A program made the position numbers and the translations under genes. The notes under the pieces were generated by a model that was not told the DNA's origin, searched no databases, and saw nothing but the letters and a program-made list of their open reading frames with translations. From NCBI RefSeq assembly GCF_013523055.1, contig NZ_JAAMQM010000014.1, positions 62,001-126,000 on the forward strand: a DNA stretch of 64,000 nt, given 5' to 3'. Of the stretch, positions 43,259-53,651 are shown in pieces. Position 1 is the first letter of the stretch. Each line of letters begins with the position of its first letter. The stretch comes from Pseudomonas capeferrum (GTDB lineage Bacteria; Pseudomonadota; Gammaproteobacteria; Pseudomonadales; Pseudomonadaceae).

Positions 43259-44002
43259 TCAGCGGACAGCGGACGCCAGAATCAGCGCCTTCATTTCCGC
43301 CACCGCCGCCTTGAAGCCGACGAACAGGGCATGGGCTACCAGGGCATGGCCGATGTTCAGTTCGTTGATGCCCTTGATCGCCGCCACAGACTGGACGTTG
43401 TGATAATGCAGGCCGTGACCTGCATTGACGACAAGGCCCTGCCCAACTCCGAATGCCACGCCATCGACGATGCGCTTGAGCTCATCGGCTACATCGGTCG
43501 GACTCTGGGCATCGGCATAACGCCCCGTGTGCAATTCGATGGCCGGGGCACCCACACGACGGGCCGCCTCGATCTGCCGCTCTTCGGCATCGATGAACAA
43601 CGAGACCTCGGCGCCCGTGCGCGCCAGACGCTCGACCGCCGCCTTGATCCGCGCCTCCTGGCCCGCGACATCGAGGCCACCTTCGGTCGTCAGCTCCTGA
43701 CGGGTTTCGGGGACCAGGCAGATGTGCGCCGGACGAATCTTCTCGGCGAAACCCATCATTTCCTCGGTGACGCCCATCTCGAAGTTCATGCGTGTCTGGA
43801 GGACATCCCTGAGCAGCAGCACGTCGCGATCCTGGATATGCCGACGGTCTTCGCGCAAATGTACGGTGATACCGTCCGCGCCCGCTTCCTCGGCATCCAG
43901 CGCAGCCTTGACCGGATCAGGGTAGCGCGTGCCCCTGGCCTGGCGCAGAGTCGCCACGTGATCGATGTTGACGCCTAGAAGCATGCGGTTGCTGTGAGTC
44001 AC
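43259..44002 (-). CDS. pdxJ: Pyridoxine 5'-phosphate synthase PdxJ
   Basis: PdxJ condenses 1-deoxy-xylulose 5-phosphate with 3-amino-2-oxopropyl phosphate, the last ring-forming step of vitamin B6 synthesis. The 247-residue TIM barrel shows LGVNIDHVATLRQARGT, GADGITVHLREDRRHI, MGVTEEMM and HTGRYA. It is the last gene of the lepA–lepB–rnc–era–recO–pdxJ series, 43 nt after recO. Confidence 0.95.
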   Translation of the reverse strand: MTHSNRMLLGVNIDHVATLRQARGTRYPDPVKAALDAEEAGADGITVHLREDRRHIQDRDVLLLRDVLQTRMNFEMGVTEEMMGFAEKIRPAHICLVPETRQELTTEGGLDVAGQEARIKAAVERLARTGAEVSLFIDAEERQIEAARRVGAPAIELHTGRYADAQSPTDVADELKRIVDGVAFGVGQGLVVNAGHGLHYHNVQSVAAIKGINELNIGHALVAHALFVGFKAAVAEMKALILASAVR

Positions 44003-44045
44003 GGAACGCTCTCCTGAAGATTGAGCGCTACAGCATACGTCGTGA

Positions 44046-44729
44046 TCAACGCTTGCGAAACAGCTCGCGACTCACCAGCGGCTTGGGTCCCAGGTGCGCG
44101 GCCAAGGCCTGACGCATCAGGCGCTTGGCCGCGAGCAAGGCACCCGGCGCCTGCCAATCGGCCTGGGCCAGTGCCATCAGCTCGACGCCGGTGAACAGCC
44201 CAGGCTGCAACAGGTGTACCCGCTCCAGGCCGGCCTCGACCTGCAGACGGTAAAGCCCCTCGGCCTCGAGCGAATCGTCGTTGATGTCCCGATCGAGCGA
44301 GAAGGCGTAACCCAGCTCGTCCAGCAGACGCCACTCGAACGCGCGCAGCAGCGGCTCCAGTGCCCGTCCCTCGGCGAGGGCGCGCAGGGTCAGGGTATAG
44401 TGCTCGAACATGGCCGGATGCGGAACTTCCGCCGGCAGCAGCCGCATCAGCAGCTCGTTCAGGTAAAGGCCGCTGAACAACGCATCGCCGCTCAACCAGG
44501 TAGCGATACCCACGCTGTCGAGACGACCGACGTTCTTCAACTCACCGCGTCCGCGCAGTTCGACTTCGAGTGGCACGAAAGGCCGTACCAGGCTGCCGCC
44601 CTTGCCTCGCGCCCGACGCAGTACCGCGCGCACGAGCCCCTGTGGCGTAAGGAAGTCCACCAAGGCACTCGTTTCGCGATAGGCGCGGCTGTGCAGCACA
44701 AAGGCTGGCTGGCCGACGGGTTGTTCCAT
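44046..44729 (-). CDS. recO: DNA repair protein RecO
   Basis: RecO works with RecR to load RecA on SSB-coated single-stranded DNA. The 227-residue protein has an N-terminal OB fold (PAFVLHSRAYRETSALVDFLT, then GLVRAVLRRARG) and the helical core with LYLNELLMRLLPAEVPH and HYTLTLRAL. It lacks the zinc cysteines, as usual in gamma-proteobacteria. It sits 50 nt after era. Confidence 0.93.
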   Translation of the reverse strand: MEQPVGQPAFVLHSRAYRETSALVDFLTPQGLVRAVLRRARGKGGSLVRPFVPLEVELRGRGELKNVGRLDSVGIATWLSGDALFSGLYLNELLMRLLPAEVPHPAMFEHYTLTLRALAEGRALEPLLRAFEWRLLDELGYAFSLDRDINDDSLEAEGLYRLQVEAGLERVHLLQPGLFTGVELMALAQADWQAPGALLAAKRLMRQALAAHLGPKPLVSRELFRKR

Positions 44730-44779
44730 GAGGATGGCCCGGAAGGCAAGGCGGCCCGGAAGATCCGGGCCGCAAGGGG

Positions 44780-45682
44780 TTACAGGTCGCCGTAGCCCAG
44801 GGAACGCAAAGCGCGCTCATCGTCGGACCAGCCGCCCTTGACCTTGACCCAGAGGTTGAGCATGACCTTGGAATCGAACAGCAGCTCCATGTCCTTGCGC
44901 GCCTCGGAGCCGATGCGCTTGATGCGCTCGCCCTTGTCGCCAATGATGATCTTCTTCTGGCCATCGCGCTCGACCAGGATCAGCGCATGGATATGCAACA
45001 CGTGCCCCTGCTGCTTGAACTCCTCGATCTCCACGGTGATCTGGTACGGCAGCTCGGCGCCGAGCTGACGCATGATCTTCTCGCGGACGAGTTCCGCGGC
45101 CAGGAAACGGCTGCTGCGATCGGTGATCTGGTCTTCCGGGAAGAAATGCTCGTTCTCGGGAAGCTGCTTGGCGATCAACGCCTCGAGGGCGTCCAGATTA
45201 TGCCCCTGCTGAGCGGAGATCGGCACGACCTCGGCGTTGGGCAACTGCTCCTGCAGCCACTGCAAGTGCGGTATCAGCTCGGCCTTTTCCTCGATGCGGT
45301 CGGTCTTGTTGACCGCGAGGATGACCGGGCCCTGGACGTATTGAACGCGTTCGAGCACCAGTTGATCCTCGTCGGTCCAACGGGTGCGGTCGACCACGAA
45401 GATCACCACGTCCACGTCCTTGAGGGCAGCCGAGGCGGTCCTGTTCATGTAGCGGTTCAAGGCCTTGTCATTGGCCTTGTGCATGCCTGGCGTGTCGACA
45501 TAGATCGCCTGGACATCGCCCTCGGTCTTGATACCGAGCATGTTGTGACGCGTAGTCTGAGGCTTGCGCGAGGTGATCGCCAGCTTCTGGCCGAGGATAT
45601 GGTTGAGCAAGGTCGACTTGCCGACGTTGGGTCGGCCGACGATGGCCACATAGCCACAGCGGGTCGGATTGTTCTCAGTCAT
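44780..45682 (-). CDS. era: Ribosome-assembly GTPase Era
   Basis: Era binds 16S rRNA near its 3' end during 30S maturation. The 300-residue protein has G1 GRPNVGKS, G2 around KPQTTRHNM, G3 DTPG and G4 NKTD, followed by a KH domain with GDKGERIKRIG. Two in-frame ATGs (45688 and 45682) both overlap rnc; 45682 is preferred because GGAG stands seven bases upstream and the product starts MTENNPTRCG like other Pseudomonas Era. Coupled to rnc. Confidence 0.94.
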   Translation of the reverse strand: MTENNPTRCGYVAIVGRPNVGKSTLLNHILGQKLAITSRKPQTTRHNMLGIKTEGDVQAIYVDTPGMHKANDKALNRYMNRTASAALKDVDVVIFVVDRTRWTDEDQLVLERVQYVQGPVILAVNKTDRIEEKAELIPHLQWLQEQLPNAEVVPISAQQGHNLDALEALIAKQLPENEHFFPEDQITDRSSRFLAAELVREKIMRQLGAELPYQITVEIEEFKQQGHVLHIHALILVERDGQKKIIIGDKGERIKRIGSEARKDMELLFDSKVMLNLWVKVKGGWSDDERALRSLGYGDL

Positions 45683-46364
45683 TGCCATTCTCCACGCCCA
45701 GGGCGATCAATGCGGCGGCGGCGGCGACCTGCTCGGCGATACGCCGGCTCACGCCCTGGCCACGGCTCTTGTTGTTCAGCAGGACCACTTCGCATTCGAC
45801 GAAGAAGGTACGGCAATGGGGCTCGCCCTGGATGTCCACCACCTCGTAACGCGGCAGTTCGCAACCACGCGACTGCAGAAACTCCTGCAGGCGGGTCTTG
45901 GGGTCCTTGTTGGTGTCGACCAGGGTCAGGCCCTCGAACTCGTCGGTCAGCCAGGCCAGGATACGCTCGCGAGCGGCCTCCATGTCGGCATCCAGATAGA
46001 TCGCACCGATCAGCGCCTCGAGCGCATCGGCAAGGATCGACTCGCGGCGATAGCCACCGCTCTTGAGCTCGCCCGAGCCCAGACGAAGGTATTCGCCCAG
46101 GTCGAAACCGCGCGCCAGGCGTGCAAGTGTCTCACCCTTGACCAGCCGCGCCCGCAGGCGCGACAGCTGGCCTTCGCGCGCTTGCGGGAAGCGCTCGTAA
46201 AGGGCCTCGCCGGCGACGAAGTTGAGGATGGCATCGCCCAGGAACTCCAGGCGCTCGTTATTGCGCCCCGCGTAGCTGCGATGGGTCAGGGCCAGCAACA
46301 TGTGGTCCTGATTCTTGAAGGTGTAGCCGAGCTTGCGCTCCAGGCGGCTCAGGGAAGCACTCAT
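45675..46364 (-). CDS. rnc: Ribonuclease III
   Basis: RNase III cleaves double-stranded RNA, including rRNA precursors. The 229-residue enzyme has the signature NERLEFLGDAIL, a second acidic cluster (LADALEALIGAIYLD) and a C-terminal dsRNA-binding domain (DPKTRLQEFLQS to GQGVSRRIAEQVAAA). Its 3' end overlaps era. The 210 nt separating it from lepB hold a hairpin but no gene. Confidence 0.95.
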   Translation of the reverse strand: MSASLSRLERKLGYTFKNQDHMLLALTHRSYAGRNNERLEFLGDAILNFVAGEALYERFPQAREGQLSRLRARLVKGETLARLARGFDLGEYLRLGSGELKSGGYRRESILADALEALIGAIYLDADMEAARERILAWLTDEFEGLTLVDTNKDPKTRLQEFLQSRGCELPRYEVVDIQGEPHCRTFFVECEVVLLNNKSRGQGVSRRIAEQVAAAAALIALGVENGND

Positions 46365-46542
46365 GCACCCACCCGCTCGTTACGCTTGGCCACTCGATGC
46401 GGCATCCCACTTGGAGAGACCGCCGAATTCAACACATTATTCAAATCAACATCCTGAAAGACTGTTTGACTGTGTCACGACGCAACGGGTGCGGCGCAAT
46501 CCTTCGGTCCCTGAAAGCACAGCCTATGTCAGAAAAGCATTC

Positions 46543-46565
46543 GGCGCTGCCTGGGTGGCAACGCC
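46543..46565 (-). other. Stem-loop between lepB and rnc
   Basis: Nine-bp arms (46543-46551 with 46557-46565, one G-U pair) enclose a 5-nt loop 9 nt after the lepB stop; on the minus strand it is followed by GAATGCTTTTC. It may be a weak terminator or processing site within the lepA-pdxJ series. Confidence 0.5.
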
Positions 46566-46574
46566 GTTTGGTTG

Positions 46575-47429
46575 TTACTGGATCAGGCCAACCCGCGACA
46601 GGTTGGGCAGGTGGCTGAGCTTGGGCTCGGGCCAGCTCATCCAGACCGCAAAGGCCTTGCCGACGATGTTCCGGTCCGGAACCATGCCGTGCAGCTCCTT
46701 CGGGATGTTCGGATCGTCCCAGTAACGGCTGTCGTTGGAGTTGTCGCGGTTGTCGCCCATCATGAAGTAGTGACCCGCCGGCACGGTCCATTGCTGGTCC
46801 GGCGGCATGCGGTAGCGGGCCATCTCCTTGCGGATCAGGTGCTCCACCTCACCGAGTTTTTCCTTGTACAGCTCGGCGCTGCCCAAGGTGCCCGGTTCGG
46901 TACCGACCAGTCGCTCGGCAATCGGCTGTCCGTTCACGTACAGGCGCTTGTCGTTGGTGTAGCGGATCTGGTCGCCCGGCAGGCCGATCACCCGCTTGAT
47001 GTAGTTGACGTTCGGGTCGCTGGGATAGCGGAACACCATGACGTCGCCGCGCTGCGGCTCGCCGACTTCGATGATCTTCTTGTCGATCACTGGCAAGCGA
47101 ATGCCATAGGAGAACTTGTTCACCAGGATGAAATCACCCACCTCGAGGGTCGGTTTCATCGACCCCGAGGGGATCTGGAACGGCTCGACCAGAAACGAAC
47201 GCAGTACCAGCACGATGAACAGCACCGGGAAGAACGACTTGCCGTATTCGACCAGCAAGGGCTCCTTGTTCAGGCGTTCGACCACCGCCACTTCGGGCTG
47301 GCTGACGCTACCCTGGTAGTTGGTGATCGCCGTCCGCCGGCGAGGCGCCAGGAATAGAAGGTCGACCAGGGCCAACAGACCGCACACGGCAACGGCAATG
47401 ACGAGCAACAGCGGGAAATTTAGCGACAT
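46575..47429 (-). CDS. lepB: Signal peptidase I LepB
   Basis: LepB removes signal peptides of secreted proteins at the periplasmic side of the inner membrane. In 284 residues there are two N-terminal TM helices (first at ~5-25, second in FFPVLFIVLVLRSFL), the catalytic serine in IPSGSMKPTL and lysine in YIKRVIGLPGD, and the late GDNRDNSNDSRYWD box. It starts 5 nt after the lepA stop. Downstream, rnc is reached without an intervening gene. Confidence 0.95.
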   Translation of the reverse strand: MSLNFPLLLVIAVAVCGLLALVDLLFLAPRRRTAITNYQGSVSQPEVAVVERLNKEPLLVEYGKSFFPVLFIVLVLRSFLVEPFQIPSGSMKPTLEVGDFILVNKFSYGIRLPVIDKKIIEVGEPQRGDVMVFRYPSDPNVNYIKRVIGLPGDQIRYTNDKRLYVNGQPIAERLVGTEPGTLGSAELYKEKLGEVEHLIRKEMARYRMPPDQQWTVPAGHYFMMGDNRDNSNDSRYWDDPNIPKELHGMVPDRNIVGKAFAVWMSWPEPKLSHLPNLSRVGLIQ

Positions 47430-47434
47430 AGGAC

Positions 47435-49234
<1,800 letters not shown>

Positions 49235-49394
49235 GGGTCAACACTCGAAAAGGCTGCGAGCCGGACGCCCGCCGAAAAATAGCCGGGAATTGTACCTCAA
49301 GCAGCAGGGTTATGGGAGATTCCTGATGGGCCGTCGCCCGGCGATTTAGCCCCGGCCCTCATTCCATCACGGCATCGCCGCCACCAGATACGAA

Positions 49395-49418
49395 AAAGGG
49401 CAGCCTGAGCTGCCCTTT
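49395..49418 (-). terminator. Rho-independent terminator after mucD
   Basis: On the minus strand, arms AAAGGGCAGC/GCTGCCCTTT around a 4-nt loop are followed by five T residues. It closes the algU–mucABD operon ahead of lepA. Confidence 0.88.
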
Positions 49419-49435
49419 CCTACATCACGACGAGC

Positions 49436-50869
49436 TTACTCCGCGAGCTTGAAGGTAATGAAGCTTGCACGCCCTTGACGCAGCACACGCATGGATACCG
49501 AACGATTCTTCGGCAGATCCTTGGCGATCTCGGTGAACTGCTTGGCCGAAACGATCGCCTGATTGTTCAGGTGGCTGATGACATCGCCCGGGCGTAGCCC
49601 GATCAGTGCCGCCGGACCATCCTGGACTTCCTTGATGACCACGCCACCCTTGAGCTCGAGACTCTTCTTCTGCTCATCGTTCAGGTCGGCCACGGCAACG
49701 CCCAGGCGGTTGCTGCTGCGTTCGACACCCTTGCCAGCACCCGTGCCGATGTCCTGGTCTTCATCCGGCAACGCACCAACAGCGACATCCAGGTTTTGAC
49801 GCTTGCCGTTGCGAATGATCTCCAGCTTGGCCTTGTCGCCATCCTTGAGGCTGCCGACCAGATGAGGAAGATCGGCCGACATGACGATCGGCTGGCCATT
49901 CATGCTGAGGATCACGTCGCCCACCTGCAGACCGCCCTTGGCAGCCGGACCATCTTCAAGCACCTGGGCCACCAGGGCACCTGCGGGCCTGTCGAGACCG
50001 AAGGATTCGGCCAGGTCCTTGTTGACCTCCTGAATCACGACGCCCAGGTAGCCACGGCTGACCTTGCCGTCCTTCTTCAGCTGGTTGGAAACATCCAAGG
50101 CCACATCGATCGGAATGGCGAAGGACAGGCCCATGAATCCGCCGGAGCGCGTGAAGATCTGCGAGTTGATACCGACCACTTCGCCCTTCATGTTGAACAG
50201 CGGACCACCGGAGTTGCCGGGGTTGATGGCCACATCGGTCTGGATGAACGGTACGTAGGTGTCGTTTGGCAGGGTACGCCCCTTGGCACTGACGATCCCT
50301 TTGGTGACCGAATGGTCGAAGCCGAACGGGGAACCGATGGCCAGCACCCACTCGCCGACCTTCAGCCGCTCGGAATCACCCAGCTTGACCATTGGCAGGT
50401 TCTTGCCCTCAACCTTGAGCAAGGCTACGTCAGTGCGTGGATCGGTACCGACCAGCTTGGCCTGCAACTCGCTTCGATCGGACAGGCGGACGATGATCTC
50501 GTCGGCATCGGCGACCACATGGTTGTTGGTCAGCACATAGCCATCATCCGAAATGATGAAACCCGAACCAAGCGACTGCGCCTCGCGCTGGCGATCGCCA
50601 CGGGGAGAACGCGGCTGCTGCGGGATGTTGCGCTCGAAGAACTCGCGGAACATCGGTGGCAGGCCTTCGAGATCCGGCATCTGGCCTGCGGCGATACGCC
50701 GGTCCGGCAGCTTCTGCTTGGTACTGATATTCACCACCGCGGGCGAGGCCTGCTCGACAAGGCTGGTGAAATCCGGCAAGGCTTCTTCAGCCTGCGCGGT
50801 GAGCACCTGCCCGAGCATGAGCACGGCGGCGAACATCGACAGATAGGGTTTCAAGCGTGGTATTGACAT
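49436..50869 (-). CDS. mucD: Periplasmic serine protease MucD (HtrA/DegP-like)
   Basis: MucD clears misfolded envelope proteins and limits AlgU activation. The 477-residue protein has a signal peptide (cleavage near LTAQA-EEAL) and a trypsin-like domain with His in TNNHVVADADE, Asp in DPRTDVALLKV and Ser in NPGNSGGPLF. Two C-terminal PDZ domains are visible (GYLGVVIQEVNKDLAESFGL region; VVIKEVQDGPAALIGLRPGD split). It is the last gene of the algU operon, 169 nt after mucB; no mucC lies in that gap. Confidence 0.94.
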   Translation of the reverse strand: MSIPRLKPYLSMFAAVLMLGQVLTAQAEEALPDFTSLVEQASPAVVNISTKQKLPDRRIAAGQMPDLEGLPPMFREFFERNIPQQPRSPRGDRQREAQSLGSGFIISDDGYVLTNNHVVADADEIIVRLSDRSELQAKLVGTDPRTDVALLKVEGKNLPMVKLGDSERLKVGEWVLAIGSPFGFDHSVTKGIVSAKGRTLPNDTYVPFIQTDVAINPGNSGGPLFNMKGEVVGINSQIFTRSGGFMGLSFAIPIDVALDVSNQLKKDGKVSRGYLGVVIQEVNKDLAESFGLDRPAGALVAQVLEDGPAAKGGLQVGDVILSMNGQPIVMSADLPHLVGSLKDGDKAKLEIIRNGKRQNLDVAVGALPDEDQDIGTGAGKGVERSSNRLGVAVADLNDEQKKSLELKGGVVIKEVQDGPAALIGLRPGDVISHLNNQAIVSAKQFTEIAKDLPKNRSVSMRVLRQGRASFITFKLAE

Positions 50870-51038
50870 ACGGCTCCCGTCACAACGAGCGTAGTTAGCA
50901 GTAAGGTCCCTGCAGACGCAGCAAAGGCCAGACTCCAGGAAGCCTGACCTATAGAAAATTTACGGCGATTTTGCAAATGACAATACTTAAATTTCATTTC
51001 AGCCGTTTCGCGCCGACTACCGCGAGAGCGGCATTCCG

Positions 51039-52004
51039 TCATTGTCGCGCCTGTACATCCTGGGCTCTCATGGAAAGGGCCACGCGTTCGGCGGTGCCCA
51101 AGGGAATTTCCCCAACCACGGTAACCATCACCTTGCCCTTGGGCGTGGTGAAATGACGCGACACAGCCACAGTAGGCCCTAATTGGGCGCGTGTGTCAGT
51201 GCCTGCGTTATCCTTGACCGGCTCCAGGAAGACTGAAAAGCGTGCCAGGCCATCATCGTACATGAGACTACTGACGGCGCTCTTGCGCTCGGGATCACGC
51301 CGGATCGAGCTACCGACCAGTTCGAAACCTGGTGGTAACCAGTCGGAACGCCAGCCGACAACTGCATCCGCAGCACCGACAGGGGAACGCTGGACAGGCT
51401 TGCACGCGGCACTGGCCTTGAGGTCAGCATCGGTGGGCAAGTCCTGGGTATCGAGGCGAGTCATCTGGAAACGCTCCAGCAACTGCCCCTTGGCATTGAG
51501 CATCAGGGAGCGCAACGGCAAGCCGGTCTGCTTGTCCAGATGCAGTTCGAACGCATAGCGATGCTGGTCACGAGGTGTAAGCGTAACGATCACCGCATTG
51601 CGATCGGCGACGCGGGCTTCACCCGCGATCTTCAGATCGTACCAGCTCATCAGCTTCAGAGGATCGAGTACACGCGGCGCGGAATCAGGTGGGGCACCCA
51701 CTCCGCTGACCAGGGACCGACTTACGCATTGGACCTTGCCATCCACTCGCACTACCTCCTGCGCCACGCCGTCGAGCTGCAAGAGTCGCTCATGGACCTT
51801 GCCGCCCTGGACGCGATGCCAGATGTCGTGGGAGGAGAAGCTGCCGTTACGCTCGTAGACGAAAGATCCCTGGTAACTCTGTCCTTGCTCGGCCTGTGCC
51901 AGCTTGTTCAACCAATCGGTCGCCTGGGGCGATGAATTGGCTGCCAATGCCGGCACCGTCATGCAGCTGCTTAACAGCAGCGGCAGGAGAGGAAGCGCGC
52001 GCAT
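51039..52004 (-). CDS. mucB: AlgU regulator MucB (RseB-like, periplasmic)
   Basis: MucB binds the periplasmic part of MucA and shields it from proteolysis, sensing lipid or lipopolysaccharide signals. The 321 residues begin with a signal peptide (MRALPLLPLLLSSCMTVPALA-AN) and contain the LolA-like fold start YQGSFVYERNGSFSSHDIWHR, split in two parts, and a C-terminal domain with GWRSDWLPPGFELVG. It follows mucA by 12 nt. Confidence 0.93.
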   Translation of the reverse strand: MRALPLLPLLLSSCMTVPALAANSSPQATDWLNKLAQAEQGQSYQGSFVYERNGSFSSHDIWHRVQGGKVHERLLQLDGVAQEVVRVDGKVQCVSRSLVSGVGAPPDSAPRVLDPLKLMSWYDLKIAGEARVADRNAVIVTLTPRDQHRYAFELHLDKQTGLPLRSLMLNAKGQLLERFQMTRLDTQDLPTDADLKASAACKPVQRSPVGAADAVVGWRSDWLPPGFELVGSSIRRDPERKSAVSSLMYDDGLARFSVFLEPVKDNAGTDTRAQLGPTVAVSRHFTTPKGKVMVTVVGEIPLGTAERVALSMRAQDVQARQ

Positions 52005-52016
52005 GATCCTCCTTAC

Positions 52017-52607
52017 TCAGCGATTTTCCAGGCTGGCTGCACGTGCGTAAGGCAGAGCGGTTTCAGTGCCCTTGAGCGCCGATTCCTGAGCATGCTGGCG
52101 CAGATAGCCAGGCAGACGCTGGTCCCAACCGGCCTGGTTCTGCAAGACACCATTAGCCATCGGGCCAGTCGTTGGCTCGCTGCTTTCGGTGTAGCCCGCC
52201 AGCACCGCCGGACCTTGGGTCTGCGGCATGCTCAAGCCTTGCTGAACAGGCTGCTGAACAGCCAGTTCCGCACCGCTGATCTCGTCCTGGTTGTACAGGC
52301 GAACACCTGCCAGCACAGCCACGGTCACCGAAGCGGCAACTGCCAGACGTCCCAGGCTGCGCCATGGACCTGCCTTGGCCTTGGCCGGGGCAGCTTCTTC
52401 TTCAAGCGCCGCGGAAACGGCCGAGGCGATATCCAGATTCGGCAGCAGCAATTCCTTGTGCATGGCTGCACGGGCTACCTGGTAACGCGACCAGGTAGCA
52501 CGAGTTTCGGTGTCGTCGATGGCGTTGAGCACTCGACGCAGTTCCAGTTGGTCCGCTTCGTTATCCATCACCGCGGACAGCGATTCCTGCAAAGCTTCAC
52601 GACTCAT
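52017..52607 (-). CDS. mucA: Anti-sigma factor MucA
   Basis: MucA is a single-pass inner-membrane anti-sigma factor that sequesters AlgU. The N-terminal cytoplasmic domain starts MSREALQESLSAVMDNEADQ and is conserved; the TM helix (GRLAVAASVTVAVLAGV) is at ~86-102 and the periplasmic tail, bound by MucB, ends at residue 196. The gene is intact, with no sign of mucoid-type truncation. The ATG at 52607 was chosen on homology; the longer frame overlaps algU. Confidence 0.95.
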   Translation of the reverse strand: MSREALQESLSAVMDNEADQLELRRVLNAIDDTETRATWSRYQVARAAMHKELLLPNLDIASAVSAALEEEAAPAKAKAGPWRSLGRLAVAASVTVAVLAGVRLYNQDEISGAELAVQQPVQQGLSMPQTQGPAVLAGYTESSEPTTGPMANGVLQNQAGWDQRLPGYLRQHAQESALKGTETALPYARAASLENR

Positions 52608-52638
52608 GGCGGTTCCTCTTTTGGCTGTCGCCGCTGTC

Positions 52639-53220
52639 TCAGGTTTCCTGCAACAAAGGTTGCAAGGCTTTATCGATGGCCTCCCGAGCGCGGAAGATTC
52701 GAGAGCGCACGGTACCCACCGGACACTGCATGACGCTCGCAATGTCCTCATAACTCAGACCATCGAATTCACGCAAAGTCAGGGCCGTGCGCAAATCTTC
52801 TGGCAGTTGCTGGATGGTGCGATGGACGGTGCCCTCGATTTCATCCCGCAACAACGAACGCTCTGGGGACTCGAGATCCTTGAGACCATGATCGCCGTCG
52901 TAGAATTCCGCATCCTCGGAACTCACATCACTGTCAGGTGGCCGCCTTCCGCGAGACACCAGATAATTCTTCGCCGTGTTGATGGCGATTCGGTAGAGCC
53001 AGGTGTAGAACGCACTGTCCCCGCGAAAATTTCCCAGCGCTCGGTACGCCTTGATAAAGGCTTCCTGCGCTACATCCTGGGCCTCATGGGTGTCGTGTAC
53101 GAACCGCACGATCAACCCGAGAATCTTGTGCTGATACTTCAACACCAACAGATCAAACGCTCGCCTGTCACCACGCTGCACACGCTCGACAAGCTGCTGA
53201 TCCTCTTCCTGGGTTAGCAT
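52639..53220 (-). CDS. algU: Envelope-stress sigma factor AlgU (RpoE)
   Basis: AlgU (sigma-22) directs transcription of envelope-stress and alginate genes. The 193-residue protein is nearly identical in outline to P. aeruginosa AlgU: LTQEEDQQLVERVQRGD, region 2 with YQHKILGLIVRFVHD and GDSAFYTWLYRIAINTAKN, region 4 with LPEDLRTALTLREFDGLSYE and VGTVRSRIFRAREA. The ATG at 53220 has GAGGAG upstream. A sigma-22-type promoter ~255 nt upstream suggests autoregulation. Confidence 0.96.
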   Translation of the reverse strand: MLTQEEDQQLVERVQRGDRRAFDLLVLKYQHKILGLIVRFVHDTHEAQDVAQEAFIKAYRALGNFRGDSAFYTWLYRIAINTAKNYLVSRGRRPPDSDVSSEDAEFYDGDHGLKDLESPERSLLRDEIEGTVHRTIQQLPEDLRTALTLREFDGLSYEDIASVMQCPVGTVRSRIFRAREAIDKALQPLLQET

Positions 53221-53474
53221 GAACACTCCTCAGTGAGCTCGAAAGAGCGTTGCGAGGGCCATCGTTCAGGCTTGCAACCATAGACTCGGGCTTTGCGCAA
53301 AAGTTCTCCCCTCCAAGCAAGTTTCCTGCGGCCATCAAGGTGGGCTCGCACGAAAGATGCTGCGTGGCCATGGCCCGCCGCATCAATAATCTGGTCTCGA
53401 ATACGTAGGGTCCAGCCCGAATCGAGCTGCCGCCCCGCGTCGCCTTGGCTACTGTGACGTACGGGCAGCCTTCT

Positions 53475-53502
53475 ATTGATTTCCGTGCCACACGGAAAGT
53501 TC
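53475..53502 (-). promoter_or_regulatory. AlgU-dependent promoter of algU with palindromic spacer
   Basis: On the minus strand GAACTT (53497-53502) is followed after 17 nt by TCAAT (53475-53479), close to the GAACTT-N16/17-TCTRA pattern. The spacer region contains a perfect inverted repeat, TTTCCGTG-TGG-CACGGAAA (53480-53498). The 431-nt algU–nadB gap (53221-53651) otherwise holds the long algU leader and the nadB promoter; no gene is supported there. Confidence 0.65.
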
Positions 53503-53531
53503 CCGAAGAATGCGTATACCAGCAAGCGCCA

Positions 53532-53560
53532 TTGGATCAGGCGCCTGAGACTGCTATAAA
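53532..53560 (+). promoter_or_regulatory. Candidate sigma-70 promoter of nadB
   Basis: TTGGAT (53532-53537) and TATAAA (53555-53560) are 17 nt apart and about 92 nt before the nadB start. It lies just outside the algU promoter, so the two are back to back. Confidence 0.5.
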
Positions 53561-53651
53561 GACAGTCGGTCTGGTTTCACGATAGTTTCACAATGCCATC
53601 TGCGCATGACTATTGTGCCGTTCCCTTTCTCTAGATTACTAGTGTCCTGAC

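Noticed and set aside
46441..46791. 116-codon minus-strand frame over the lepB end
   Set aside because: It is a shifted frame of lepB running into the gap, with no homology to DUF4845 or any other family.
50870..51038. Possible mucC between mucB and mucD
   Set aside because: The gap is 169 nt, too short for mucC, and translation in all frames shows no RseC-like features.
53214..53525. 103-codon minus-strand frame upstream of algU
   Set aside because: It overlaps the algU start and contains the algU promoter and leader; the composition is not protein-like and no ribosome binding site fits.
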